64,000 nt of DNA, from contig CAMDRT010000003.1 in NCBI GenBank assembly GCA_945906815.1, positions 146,766 to 210,765 of the forward strand, written 5' to 3'. This document shows, in pieces, positions 35,770 through 44,769 of the stretch. How positions within the stretch are numbered: position 1 is the stretch's first letter; each line of letters opens with the position of its first letter. The notes under the pieces were generated by a model. The model had not been told where the DNA came from. It did not search any database and worked only from the letters and a program-made list of their open reading frames with translations. Origin of the DNA: Bordetella parapertussis (GTDB taxonomy: Bacteria > Pseudomonadota > Gammaproteobacteria > Burkholderiales > SG8-41). A program made the translations under genes and the position numbers.

Positions 35770-37305
35770 TCAGTAACTCGTCGGCCAATTGCGCAGCAAA
35801 TGCTCGCCCACGCCGTTTTTCAGCCGCATGCGATGCACTTCCAGTGTGCGGATCAGGTAGTCGCGGGTGTCGCGCGGGTCGATCACATTTTGCGCTTCGT
35901 ATAGTTCCGCCAATCCCCAGGCGGAGGTGTCACGTTCGACTTCGGCCTTGAGTTTTTTGAAGCGCTCGGGGTCGTCCTCGAATTTCACGCCATACAGCAC
36001 GTTGACTGACACTGCCGGGTCCATGAACCCCAGATCTGCCATGGGCCAGCAGGCGATTTCATCGGCGTTTTTGCCGCCCGCCATGTTGATAAACGCCTGA
36101 CCGTAATTCTTGCGCATCATCACGGTAATTTTCGGCACAGTCACCAGCGTCATCGCGTTCATCCAGTTAATCACCTTGCCGGGCATGCCACGCAGTTCGC
36201 CCTCGACGCCGATCAAAAAGCCCGGCACATCGACCAGAAACACCAAGGGTATGTTGTACGAATCGCACAGCACCATGAAGCTGGTGACTTTGTTGCACGC
36301 ATCGGCGTCGAGTGCGCCACCCTTGTAGAGCGGATTGTTGGCGATGAAGCCCACGCTCTTGCCGTCGAGCCGCGCCAGCACGGTGGCGATGGATTTGCCG
36401 TAGCGCTCTTTCAACTCGAATGTCGAATCGGTATCCGCCACCGCTTTGATAATTTTGCGGACGTCGTACACCTGATTGCGCGACTCCGGCATTATGTCCA
36501 GTATGGTTTTAGCGGCTTCGTCGGAACCTGGGGGCACTGGCGCTTCAGGTGGCGGCGCCATGTGGTGACTGGGCAGATAAGATAGAAATTTCTTGATCGC
36601 GTCGAGACACTGCTCGTCAGTATCCACCGCCATATCGGCAAGGCCGGAAATGCCGGTCAGCAGCTTCCAGCCGCCCAACTCCTCTGCACTGATCGGTTTG
36701 TTGATCGCGATCGAGGTGACGTTGGGGCTGGCGATGGCCATGATCGCGCCCTTGCGCATGACCACGAAATCCGACATCGCCGAATACCAGGTCGATGAGC
36801 CGTAGCACTGGCCCAGCAGCGCGGAACACCACGGCGCTTCACGCAGGCGCTGATACTCGGTGGGATCCTGCGCGATGATGGCGCGGCCTGCGGCACCCAT
36901 GCGGTCGGGCATGCGCGCGCCGCTTGATTCGCCCAGCAACACCAGCGGCATGCCACGCCGGGTTGCGGTTTGCTTCACGTGTTTGATTTTTTTCATGTTG
37001 ATCACCGCGCTGGAGGCGCCCATCACGGTGAAGTCGTTCGACACCAGCCCCACTTCGCGGCCATGGATTTTGCCAAAGCCCGCGATTTTTCCATCCGCCG
37101 GCGTCTTGTGCTTGGCCTCGGGCCGGTTGCTGCGCGCGAAACGGCCGGACTCGATGAACGAGTCTTTATCCAGCAAATAGTCGATGCGCTGGCGCGCGTT
37201 GAGGTGCCCTTCGGCCTTGCGCTTGGCGAGTTTTTCCGGCCCACCCATGCCTGTGGCCTCAGCGGTTCTTGCCTGGAACTCCTGCATTAGTTTTTCAAAT
37301 GCCAC
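35770..37305 (-). CDS. Acyl-CoA carboxylase carboxyltransferase subunit
   Basis: Beta subunit of a biotin-dependent acyl-CoA carboxylase (propionyl-, methylcrotonyl- or geranyl-CoA type), 511 residues. Both crotonase-like halves are present: SSAVINMKKIKHVKQ and GESSGARMPDRMG in the N half, and the acyl-CoA loop VDVPGFLIGVEGE and KITVMMRKNYGQAFINMAG in the C half. It starts at GTG 37305 with AAGG upstream. No biotin carboxylase/carrier subunit is in the window, so it must pair with a protein encoded elsewhere or act as a decarboxylase component. It lies among Bug receptors and acyl-CoA dehydrogenase genes. Confidence 0.9.
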   Translation of the reverse strand: MAFEKLMQEFQARTAEATGMGGPEKLAKRKAEGHLNARQRIDYLLDKDSFIESGRFARSNRPEAKHKTPADGKIAGFGKIHGREVGLVSNDFTVMGASSAVINMKKIKHVKQTATRRGMPLVLLGESSGARMPDRMGAAGRAIIAQDPTEYQRLREAPWCSALLGQCYGSSTWYSAMSDFVVMRKGAIMAIASPNVTSIAINKPISAEELGGWKLLTGISGLADMAVDTDEQCLDAIKKFLSYLPSHHMAPPPEAPVPPGSDEAAKTILDIMPESRNQVYDVRKIIKAVADTDSTFELKERYGKSIATVLARLDGKSVGFIANNPLYKGGALDADACNKVTSFMVLCDSYNIPLVFLVDVPGFLIGVEGELRGMPGKVINWMNAMTLVTVPKITVMMRKNYGQAFINMAGGKNADEIACWPMADLGFMDPAVSVNVLYGVKFEDDPERFKKLKAEVERDTSAWGLAELYEAQNVIDPRDTRDYLIRTLEVHRMRLKNGVGEHLLRNWPTSY

Positions 37306-37355
37306 GCTGCGCCTTAGTCATAAATATAAATAAAAACAGAGGGTTACGCTGAGCG

Positions 37356-38324
37356 TCAATCGACGCGCGCACCTGTGGCCTTGACTACCTTGGCCCATTT
37401 TTCGAGTTCGGAATTCATGAGTTCGGCTGCCAGCGCAGGTGCGCCGTATTTGAGTGTAGCGCCGTGTGACAGCAATCGCGTGCGCACGGTGTTGTCTTCC
37501 AGCGACTTGTTTAACTCGGTGTTGAGCCGCGTGGTGATCGCGGCAGGCGTGCGCGCGGGCACCAGTATGCCCCACCATGAACTCGCCTCGAATCCGGGAT
37601 AACCGGATTCCGCAAACGTCGCCAGTTGCGGTGCGGCATCCGAGCGCTGCGCACTGCCGATGGCGATGCCGCGCAGTCGGCCGGAATCAAGGTGCGGCTT
37701 CATCGAGGTGATGGCGTCCACCACCAGCGGGATGAAGCCGGCCATCGCATCGATCATTGCCGGCCCCGCGCCCTTGTACGGTATATGCGTGAGGTCGGCC
37801 TTGGACGCGAGCTTGAACAACTCGGCGGCAAAATGGGAGGAAGTGCCGATGCCTGCAGTGCCGAAATTAAGCGTGCCGGCGCGCGCACGTGACAGCGCAG
37901 CCAGCTCTTTGGCATTGCGCGCCGGCAGCGACGGATGCGCGCCCAGCACCAGGGGTATCACCCCAATCAAACCCACATGCGCGAAATCCTTGGTGGTATC
38001 GTAGGAAAGCTTGGCATAGAGGCTATGATTGATCGCCTGCGTGGTATAGGTTTGAATATAGGCTGTGTAGCCATCGGCGGGCGCGGCTGCCACCAGTCCG
38101 GACGCGAGCGTCGTACCGGCGCCACCGCGAAAATCAATGATGAACTGCTGGCCGAGCAACTCGCCCATGCGCGGCGCGATGCTGCGCGACAAAAAATCTC
38201 CGGTGCCGCCGGGCGCGAACGGTACCACCATGCGGATGGGCTTGGTGGGGTAGGTCTGTGCGTGCGCCGACACGGCCAGCGCCAATACTACATTGCACAC
38301 TAAAATCTTCACCGTTTGTAACAT
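37356..38324 (-). CDS. Bug-family solute-binding protein 5
   Basis: Classic type, 322 residues, signal peptide ending AHAQ at about residue 23, then KPIRMVVPFAPGGTGDFLSR, RGGAGTTLASGLVAAAPADG and IPYKGAGPAMIDAMAG. GAGGGGAG precedes the ATG. The carboxyltransferase gene follows within 50 bases, so the two are probably cotranscribed. Confidence 0.88.
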   Translation of the reverse strand: MLQTVKILVCNVVLALAVSAHAQTYPTKPIRMVVPFAPGGTGDFLSRSIAPRMGELLGQQFIIDFRGGAGTTLASGLVAAAPADGYTAYIQTYTTQAINHSLYAKLSYDTTKDFAHVGLIGVIPLVLGAHPSLPARNAKELAALSRARAGTLNFGTAGIGTSSHFAAELFKLASKADLTHIPYKGAGPAMIDAMAGFIPLVVDAITSMKPHLDSGRLRGIAIGSAQRSDAAPQLATFAESGYPGFEASSWWGILVPARTPAAITTRLNTELNKSLEDNTVRTRLLSHGATLKYGAPALAAELMNSELEKWAKVVKATGARVD

Positions 38325-38341
38325 GCGCTCCCCTCCTCATT

Positions 38342-38450
38342 GTCATTCCAGCGCAGGCTGGAATCTAGATCGTAAATTCTTCCGCAGGAACATAATTCAG
38401 CTGCTTCGCATGATTGAGCACACTGGATTCCGGGTCAAGCCCGGAATGAC
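38342..38450. repeat. GTCATTCC...GGAATGAC intergenic repeat
   Basis: A 109-base element whose ends are inverted (GTCATTCC 38342-38349, GGAATGAC 38443-38450). It contains two hairpins, CATTCCAGC-GCAG-GCTGGAATC and ATTCCGGG-TCAA-GCCCGGAAT. It fills the gap after the acyl-CoA dehydrogenase gene and may end its transcript. From memory such elements are dispersed in many proteobacterial genomes. Confidence 0.75.
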
Positions 38451-38461
38451 GGCTTGTGAAT

Positions 38462-39610
38462 TTACGCATCCCGCAGCATATGCCGTGCGATCACCAATTG
38501 CTGGATCTGGCTGGTGCCTTCGAATATGCGGAACAGGCGCACGTCGCGATACAGGCGTTCAACGGCGTAATCCTGCATATAGCCCGCGCCGCCATGTATC
38601 TGCACCGCGCGATCGGCAACACGCCCCACCATTTCGGACGCAAACAATTTGCAGCACGACGCTTCCATCGTGATGTTGACGCCGGTGTCGCGCTTGCGCG
38701 CGGCTTCCAGCACCATGCTGCGTGCGGCGTAGATTTCGGTCTTGGAATCAGCGAGCATCGCCTGTATTAACTGAAACTCCGCGATCGGTCTGCCGAACTG
38801 CTTGCGCTCGCGCGCGTAATTCAATCCTTCATCGAGCAGGCGCTGCGCGATGCCGGTACACACCGAGGCAATGTTGAGCCGTGCGCGATCCAGCACCTTC
38901 ATCGCGGTTTTGAAGCCCATGCCCTCTTTGCCGCCGATGACATGCTCCGCCGGCACGCGCACGTTGTCGAAAATCACATCGGCGGTATGCGAGCCGCGCT
39001 GGCCCATCTTGCGGTCGGGCTTGCCGACAAAGAGACCCGGCGTATCGCGCTCGACGATGAATGCCGATACGCCGCTTGCGTCGTTGGTATGGGGATCGGT
39101 GCGCGCCATCAGGGTAAAAATGTGTGACTCGGGCGCGTTGGTGATGTAGCGCTTGGCGCCGTTCACCACATAGTGATTGCCCTCGCGCCGCGCGCTGGTG
39201 GTGAGCGACGCCGCATCCGAACCCGAGCCGGGCTCGGTTAGTGCGAACGCACCGATGATCTCGCCGGTAGCGAGCCGCGGCAGATACTTTTGCTTCTGCG
39301 CCTCGGTGCCGTCAATGACGATGCCCATGCCGCCAATGCCATTGTTGGTGCCCATGATCGAACGAAACACCGGCGACGCCTCGCACAACGCCATGCTGGT
39401 GAGCGCCTCTTCCTCCGTTGTGAGGCCCAGGCCGCCGTATTCTTCGGGAATGGTGAGCCCGAACAAACCCATGCGCCGCATCTCGCCCATGATGTCAGTG
39501 GGTATTTCATCAGTCTCGCTGACTTCACGCTCGCGCGGAATCAGTTTCTCGCGCACCAGGCGCGCGATGGTGTCGAGGAGGATTTGGAAGGAAGCGGGGT
39601 CGCGAATCAT
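38462..39610 (-). CDS. Acyl-CoA dehydrogenase
   Basis: A 382-residue short/medium-chain type enzyme. It shows FALTEPGSGSDAASL and KRYITNAP for FAD and substrate, DRARLNIASVCTGIAQ, and the catalytic glutamate Glu364 in FEGTSQIQQ. It is complete at both ends and 10 bases downstream of a Bug receptor gene, so both should be on one transcript. The dispersed repeat starts a few bases after its stop. Confidence 0.93.
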   Translation of the reverse strand: MIRDPASFQILLDTIARLVREKLIPREREVSETDEIPTDIMGEMRRMGLFGLTIPEEYGGLGLTTEEEALTSMALCEASPVFRSIMGTNNGIGGMGIVIDGTEAQKQKYLPRLATGEIIGAFALTEPGSGSDAASLTTSARREGNHYVVNGAKRYITNAPESHIFTLMARTDPHTNDASGVSAFIVERDTPGLFVGKPDRKMGQRGSHTADVIFDNVRVPAEHVIGGKEGMGFKTAMKVLDRARLNIASVCTGIAQRLLDEGLNYARERKQFGRPIAEFQLIQAMLADSKTEIYAARSMVLEAARKRDTGVNITMEASCCKLFASEMVGRVADRAVQIHGGAGYMQDYAVERLYRDVRLFRIFEGTSQIQQLVIARHMLRDA

Positions 39611-39620
39611 CGGCTATTTC

Positions 39621-40589
39621 TCACTGCAACTCCACATGCGCATCATGGATCACCTTAGCCCACTTCGCGATTTCGGATTTGATATGCGCCGAGAATTGTT
39701 GCGGCCGGTCGCCCACCGGTTCCGCGCCTAGGTTCAATAACCGTTCCTTCATGTCCGGCAGTTGCAGTATGCGCTGCGTCTCACCGGCCAGTTTGTCGAT
39801 CACCGGCTTGGGCGTGCCCGTGGGTGCAACCAGGCCAAACCACGCACTGGAGTTGTAGCCCGGCAAGCCGGATTCGGCGATGGTGGGCAGGTCGGGCATG
39901 GCGGGCGAGCGCCTGGCCGAGCTTACCGCGAGTGCGCGCAACTTGCCGGCCTTCACCTGCGGCAGATAGACCGGCAGGTTGTCGATGGTAGCGATGATCT
40001 GCCCGCCGATCACATCCGCCATCACCCCTGCGCTGCCTTTGTAGGGAATGTGCTGAATGGTGGTGCCGGTCGCGGTCTTGAGCATTTCCATCGACAGGTG
40101 CGCGGTGCTGCCGTTGCCGGGCGAGCCATAGTTGAGTTTGTTCGGGTTCGCTTTCAGGTGCACGATGAATTCCTTGACGCTTTTCACCGGCACGCTGTTG
40201 TTGACCACGAAGATGTTCGGCACCAGCGCCACCAGACTCACCGGTGCGAAATCTTTCGCCGCGTCCCACGGTAGCTTGCGATACAAGCCGGGATTGATGC
40301 CGTGCGTGCCCGCGGTCACCATCAGCAGCGTGTGGCCGTCGGGTGTGGCCTTGGCCGCGACATCGGTGCCGATGTTGCCGTTGGCCCCCGGACGGTTGTC
40401 GATGATGACGGGCTGTGACCATGCTTCGCTCATCTTCTGCCCGAGCGCGCGCGCAAGAATGTCGGTGGTACCGGCGGGTGTGTAGGCGACGATGATGCGG
40501 ATGGGTTTGCTTGGGTATGATTGCGCAAAGGCCGTGAGGGGCAGTGCGAAAATCAATGCTAAGTTGATGTTATTAAATGATATTTTCAT
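39621..40589 (-). CDS. Bug-family solute-binding protein 6
   Basis: Classic type, 322 residues with signal peptide ending AFAQ at about residue 23. Motifs are KPIRIIVAYTPAGTTDILAR, PGANGNIGTDVAAKATPDG and IPYKGSAGVMADVIGG. GGAG stands before the ATG. It is upstream of and probably cotranscribed with the acyl-CoA dehydrogenase, and separated by only 15 bases from the small unknown gene before it. Confidence 0.88.
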   Translation of the reverse strand: MKISFNNINLALIFALPLTAFAQSYPSKPIRIIVAYTPAGTTDILARALGQKMSEAWSQPVIIDNRPGANGNIGTDVAAKATPDGHTLLMVTAGTHGINPGLYRKLPWDAAKDFAPVSLVALVPNIFVVNNSVPVKSVKEFIVHLKANPNKLNYGSPGNGSTAHLSMEMLKTATGTTIQHIPYKGSAGVMADVIGGQIIATIDNLPVYLPQVKAGKLRALAVSSARRSPAMPDLPTIAESGLPGYNSSAWFGLVAPTGTPKPVIDKLAGETQRILQLPDMKERLLNLGAEPVGDRPQQFSAHIKSEIAKWAKVIHDAHVELQ

Positions 40590-40604
40590 CGCTGCTCCAA
40601 CAAC

Positions 40605-40964
40605 TTATATAAAATTTCGGATGAACTCGTAATATGCCCGAGGCCCTGCTGTCGCATGGCGGTTCACCGAGCGTTTTATTTTGTCGACGCGATTGAGGTA
40701 TTCCTTCAGCGTGAGATCGTTCACTTTGCCGATACGCTCTTCGCCCACAAACACACACCAGGCAATGATGCCTTGCGCCAGCGGGTGGCTGGTAATTTTT
40801 TCGTTTTTGGCAAAGCCGCTGCGTTGTTTGAGCGCTGTCTTGCCCGCATCGAGCGCAAACACACACAGCTTATCGGTGAGATCGGGATGAAGTTCGTACT
40901 GTTCCTTAAGCCCCGCCTCAATGTTTTGACACACGTCGAGGTGTGCATCATCTTCTAGTGCCAC
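40605..40964 (-). CDS. Conserved small protein of unknown function
   Basis: A 119-residue soluble protein with no signal peptide and no recognised domain. The start is GTG 40964 with a textbook AGGAGG 7 bases upstream, so the gene is real. Its core includes FALDAGKTALKQRSGF, HPLAQGIIAWCVFVGEER and KVNDLTLKEYL, ending GPRAYYEFIRNFI. I recall similar uncharacterised proteins in Burkholderiales, but no function. It lies between Bug receptor genes inside the minus-strand catabolic stretch, which hints at a link but does not prove one. Confidence 0.75.
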   Translation of the reverse strand: MALEDDAHLDVCQNIEAGLKEQYELHPDLTDKLCVFALDAGKTALKQRSGFAKNEKITSHPLAQGIIAWCVFVGEERIGKVNDLTLKEYLNRVDKIKRSVNRHATAGPRAYYEFIRNFI

Positions 40965-41004
40965 GGTCCGGCCTCCTGTGTATGCCTGTTCAATGGCCTT
41001 GATC

Positions 41005-42009
41005 TTATTCGCCTTTGATCCCTGCCGCTTTAATCACCTGCGCCCACTTGGCGATTTCGTTGTGGATGAACGCGGTGTATTGCTGCGGCGTGTTGCCCAC
41101 CGGATCAGCGCCCTGATCCTGCAGGCGTGCGCGCAGGTCGGGCAGGTTCACCGCGCGCACGATGCTGGCGTTGAGCTGCTCGATGATAACGCGTGGGGTC
41201 TTGGCGGGGGCGGCAATGCCGAACCACGAGGTCACATCAAATCCCGGAAGGCCGCTTTCCGCGAGCGTTGGTATGCCGGGCACCGCGGCAGTGCGCCGCA
41301 AACCGGATAACGCGATGGGCCGCAGCTTGGCGTTGCGCACATGCTGAATCGCCGCCGGTATGTTGGCGAAATAAAATGAAATCTCGCCGGAGAGCAGCGC
41401 CACCATGCCTGCGCCGCTGCCCCTGTACGGCACGTGCGACCACTGGACGCGGGTCATGTACTGAAATAGTTCCGCCGACAAGTGCGGCGTGCTGCCGACG
41501 CCGCTGGAGCCAAAATTGATTTCGCCGGGGCGCTGTTTGGAAAAGGCGATCAGTTCCTTGACGCTGCGCGGCGGAAACGACAAATGCTGCACCAGCAGGT
41601 TTTGCGATTCGGCCACCAGTGAAATAAAGGCGAAATCGCGCACCGAATCGTACTGCGGCTTGGCCAGCGCGGGGTTGGTGGCATGCGCGGGCGCATTCAG
41701 CAGTAGGGTGTAGCCATCGGGCGCGGCGCGCGCCACGTATTCCGTCGCGATCAGGGTGCTGGCGCCGCCGCGATTTTCCACCACCACCTGCTGACCGAGA
41801 AACTCCGCCATCTTCGGCGCCACCATGCGCGCAACGATATCGTTGGTGCCGCTAGGCGGGAAGCCGATGATGAAGCGGATCGGTTTGAGCGGATAGGCCG
41901 GTGCCGAGCCTGCCGCACCCGGCGTCTGCGCGTGCGCGCCGCCGCTCAGCAAACCGCAACTGGCCGCAACCCACCAGCACGTGCGGTTCAATCCCCCAAC
42001 CCTCACCAC
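41005..42009 (-). CDS. Bug-family solute-binding protein 7
   Basis: Classic type. The open frame runs to 42147 but that would overlap the preceding gene by 130 bases; GTG 42009 (or GTG 42006, TTG 41991) lies just after the upstream stop and yields a short signal peptide ending AHAQT. The core has KPIRFIIGFPPSGTNDIVAR, NRGGASTLIATEYVARAAPDG and VPYRGSGAGMVALLSG. It closely resembles the next gene, including the shared FPPxGTND and LNAPxHATNP segments and the identical tail KAAGIKGE, so the two are a tandem duplication. Confidence 0.85.
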   Translation of the reverse strand: MVRVGGLNRTCWWVAASCGLLSGGAHAQTPGAAGSAPAYPLKPIRFIIGFPPSGTNDIVARMVAPKMAEFLGQQVVVENRGGASTLIATEYVARAAPDGYTLLLNAPAHATNPALAKPQYDSVRDFAFISLVAESQNLLVQHLSFPPRSVKELIAFSKQRPGEINFGSSGVGSTPHLSAELFQYMTRVQWSHVPYRGSGAGMVALLSGEISFYFANIPAAIQHVRNAKLRPIALSGLRRTAAVPGIPTLAESGLPGFDVTSWFGIAAPAKTPRVIIEQLNASIVRAVNLPDLRARLQDQGADPVGNTPQQYTAFIHNEIAKWAQVIKAAGIKGE

Positions 42010-42016
42010 GGGTCCG

Positions 42017-42985
42017 TTACTCGCCCTTGATGCCCGCCGCCTTGAGCACTTTCGCCCACTTGGTAATTTCGTTCTGCACGTAAGCGGTGTTTTGTTCCGG
42101 CGTGTTGCCGATGGGGTCGGCGCCGAGATCCTTGAAGCGCGCCGCAAGGTCAGGTGATTTCAACGCGCGCAGGATCTCGCTGTTGAGGCGATCAATCAGC
42201 GGGCGCGGCGTCTTGGCCGGCGCAGAGACGCCGTACCAAGTCGTCACTTCATAGCCGGGAATGCCGCTTTCCGCCACTGTCGGCATTTCGGGAATCGCAC
42301 TCGAACGTTTGGCGCCCGTCACCGCAAGGCTGCGCAGCTTGCCCGTGCGCACGTAGCCGATGACCGACGGCACGTTGCCAAAATAAATGGAAAACTGTCC
42401 GCCCAGCATTTCGATCAGCGCCGGGCCAGCGCCCTTGTAGGGAATATGCACCCATTTCACCCCGGTCATGTACTCGAACAACGCGGCCGACAAATGCACC
42501 GTGGTGCCGACGCCCGAGGAGCCGTAGTTGATCTCACCCGGCCGTGCTTTCGAGAATGCGATCAGTTCCTTCACGCTGCGTGGCGGCAGCGACGGATGCG
42601 TCACCAACAGATTCTGCGATTCCGCTGCCACCGTGATAAACGCGAAGTCGCGTAGCGGGTCGAAGTTGAGCTTCATCATCGACGGATTGGTGGCGTGTCC
42701 CGGCGCGTTCAACATGATGTTGTAGCCGTCGGGCGCCATACGCACAAACATCTCGCTGGCGATCGCGGTGTTGGCGCCGCCGCGATTCTCGATCACAAAC
42801 TGCTGCCCCATTTGCTCGGTCAGTTTTTGCCCCAGTGCGCGCGCCACGATGTCGTTGGTGCCGCCGGGGGGGAAACCGACGATGAAGCGGATGGATTTCG
42901 TGGGATAGGTCTGTGCGTGGATGGCGCCACTGGACATCACTGCACATGCACCCACGACTGCCGCTACGATTTGCTGCTTGCTCAC
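42017..42985 (-). CDS. Bug-family solute-binding protein 8
   Basis: Classic type, 322 residues, GTG start with AAGGAA upstream and signal peptide ending IHAQ at about residue 25. It shows KSIRFIVGFPPGGTNDIVAR, ENRGGANTAIASEMFV, LNAPGHATNPSMMK and IPYKGAGPALIEMLGG. It begins 17 bases after the small aconitase X subunit, so this receptor and its tandem copy most probably import the substrate of the aconitase X enzyme. Confidence 0.88.
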   Translation of the reverse strand: MSKQQIVAAVVGACAVMSSGAIHAQTYPTKSIRFIVGFPPGGTNDIVARALGQKLTEQMGQQFVIENRGGANTAIASEMFVRMAPDGYNIMLNAPGHATNPSMMKLNFDPLRDFAFITVAAESQNLLVTHPSLPPRSVKELIAFSKARPGEINYGSSGVGTTVHLSAALFEYMTGVKWVHIPYKGAGPALIEMLGGQFSIYFGNVPSVIGYVRTGKLRSLAVTGAKRSSAIPEMPTVAESGIPGYEVTTWYGVSAPAKTPRPLIDRLNSEILRALKSPDLAARFKDLGADPIGNTPEQNTAYVQNEITKWAKVLKAAGIKGE

Positions 42986-43002
42986 GGAATTTCCTTCTTG
43001 GT

Positions 43003-43419
43003 TTAGACGCGTTTGACCACACTCACTGACTTACGCTGGGGGTCTACCCGCACAATATCGCCAGTCTTGATTACAGCATAGGGTAATTTTGACCAGCCCT
43101 CGGTAATGGTGATGCCGGCGAATACCGCGCCTTGCACCATCACCGGGTTGGTCACGCCAAACACAAACGCGCGCGGCGCGATGCCCTTGGCCTTGATGTC
43201 GTAGAACGCCCAACCGGCGGCGATGCCGCCTTTGGCGCTGGGTGTGATGTAGATGGCGTCCCTGATGTTGTGACCTTCGAGCGCGTGGCCTGGTCGTGAG
43301 ATGACGCCGCTCCAGCGGTCGAGGTCGTAGCGCGGACTGAAGCCTTCAGTGGAAATCAGCGCGACGCCTTCGACCACTTCGCCGAAAGCGCGTTTCACTT
43401 TGAACGCAACGCGATTCAT
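43003..43419 (-). CDS. Aconitase X small (swivel) subunit, DUF126
   Basis: A 138-residue partner of the large subunit, forming the swivel domain that closes over the active site of aconitase X dehydratases. The ATG at 43419 overlaps the large-subunit stop (ATGA); the longer open frame is not used. Segments ISRPGHALEGHNIRDAIYI and NPVMVQGAVFAGITITEGW fit the family. The usual serine-bearing loop (GRGSSSGS or GKGSTVGS in characterised members) reads AKGGIAAG at residues 62-69, so the conserved serine is replaced by Gly65. This places it outside the cis-3-hydroxyproline and mevalonate-phosphate dehydratase types known to me. Confidence 0.85.
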   Translation of the reverse strand: MNRVAFKVKRAFGEVVEGVALISTEGFSPRYDLDRWSGVISRPGHALEGHNIRDAIYITPSAKGGIAAGWAFYDIKAKGIAPRAFVFGVTNPVMVQGAVFAGITITEGWSKLPYAVIKTGDIVRVDPQRKSVSVVKRV

Positions 43420-44660
43420 GCGGCGTCTTGGCCGGTGCAGGCAATGTCCACGCAAGCTGCGGTACGACGCAAAATGGCGTTGAACTTGTGCGCACCGATG
43501 ATATTGACCAACTTGGCGGAGTTGGTCACCAGATTGCTCCAGCCGTTTTGCACGCGCATCTGCGCGATGTTTTGCAGAATATAAAAGCACACGCCTTCGA
43601 GCACGAGGGCGCCGGACTTTTGTATGGTGTCGAGGTAACCGAGTTTATGGGCGGCGCTTTTCACGCCGTTGCTGGTGGTGATGTAAAGCTGGCTGCCTGG
43701 CGCGAGTTTGCGTCCGTCGAGCAATTCGGCGAGCCGCTTCATTTCAAACAGCGATTGTTGCGGCCCCGAGAACACCACCAGATTCAGCGGATTGCCGTGT
43801 GTGGCATAGCTGGCGTAAACGCGTTCGAGGTCCCGATTGGTGATAGTCATGACTTCTTTCGGCTTGCGCCCGCCGAAAGCCACTTTGAGCGTGGGCGCTT
43901 CGGGGGTGACGCCGACCATGTGAAACATGCCGATCGAGCCGTAGCTCGCGAGCGCACAGGCGAGTTGCTTCAATTCATCGGATGTGGGCGTGCGTTTCAC
44001 GCCGTTGAATACCGGCACCGCGTAGTAATCCTGATGGCCGGCGCCCACCAGCTTGCCCAGTGCGCCCCAATCGGCAAGATCCTGGAGATCGGCTTTGATA
44101 TTGACCTGAAACACGCCTTTGCGCCGGGCGTCGAGGTGATAGCCGTACTCCGGCACGCGGCCGGTAAGTGCCGCCGCCAGTGCCGCCGGCCCGGCTTCAA
44201 AATTGCTGCGCGCACCAAACACCGAGTTGGCGTAATTCACCGTGCCGGTGTCACCCCACGCGACGTGTTCGCCCAGATGCGGCTGGTAAATCGTCTGGTA
44301 ATTGATGCAGGTGTCGGCAGTAACGACATTCATGCGCTGCAAATACGCGATGAGCTGTTTTTCCTTGCGCGCCTCGTTGGGATCCTGCTTTAACTGCGCG
44401 ACATAATCGAAATCGATGCAGCGCGCGTTAGTGGTGGTCGGTGTCACGCAACGCGCGCCGGCGTTCGCGACACGTTCGACAAAGGCTTTGCCCGAATCGC
44501 CCATGACTTCGATGTCACCCATCATGTGCACATTGGTGACCGGCACGAAGCGTTTGGCGCCGAAGAATTTGCCGACTTCCAGTTGCAGCGCGAGCGCATC
44601 TTTCGCGGCGGCACCCATGTCGCCTTTGAGTATGCGTTTTTCTTCAGCGCTAAGTAGCAT
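43416..44660 (-). CDS. Aconitase X large (catalytic) subunit, DUF521
   Basis: A 414-residue iron-sulfur dehydratase subunit. It carries NVHMMGDIEVMGDSGKAF, then TADTCINYQTI, and the family block AWGDTGTVNYANSVFGAR followed by SNFEAGP. Cys118, Cys358 (EGVCFYIL) and Cys403 (ACVDIACTG) are the likely cluster ligands by position. Characterised aconitase X enzymes dehydrate cis-3-hydroxy-L-proline in bacteria or phosphomevalonate in archaea. Here the partner genes (amidohydrolase upstream, DUF126 and two Bug receptors downstream) suggest a different carboxylate. The start ATG is at 44660. Confidence 0.88.
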   Translation of the reverse strand: MLLSAEEKRILKGDMGAAAKDALALQLEVGKFFGAKRFVPVTNVHMMGDIEVMGDSGKAFVERVANAGARCVTPTTTNARCIDFDYVAQLKQDPNEARKEKQLIAYLQRMNVVTADTCINYQTIYQPHLGEHVAWGDTGTVNYANSVFGARSNFEAGPAALAAALTGRVPEYGYHLDARRKGVFQVNIKADLQDLADWGALGKLVGAGHQDYYAVPVFNGVKRTPTSDELKQLACALASYGSIGMFHMVGVTPEAPTLKVAFGGRKPKEVMTITNRDLERVYASYATHGNPLNLVVFSGPQQSLFEMKRLAELLDGRKLAPGSQLYITTSNGVKSAAHKLGYLDTIQKSGALVLEGVCFYILQNIAQMRVQNGWSNLVTNSAKLVNIIGAHKFNAILRRTAACVDIACTGQDAA

Positions 44661-44751
44661 AGTAACGTTTTGTTTTAAAAGGATATTTTATGTTTTACTG
44701 GGTCGCTGCCATCGCCATGATCTTCGTATTCACATGCAGTGGGCTTTACGT

Positions 44752-44768
44752 GTTCACCCGTTCACGTT
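44752..44768. repeat. Short copy of the GTTCACCC motif
   Basis: GTGTTCACCCGTTCACG in the 109-base gap between the aconitase X large subunit and the amidohydrolase, related to the octamer array at 35720. Confidence 0.45.
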
Positions 44769-44769
44769 G

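Noticed and set aside
42010-42147. Extending Bug receptor 7 upstream to 42147
   Set aside because: Overlaps the preceding receptor gene by 130 bases and would spoil the signal peptide.
43420-43590. Extending the aconitase X small subunit upstream
   Set aside because: The extra residues are a shadow of the large-subunit gene; ATGA overlap at 43416-43419 is the natural start.
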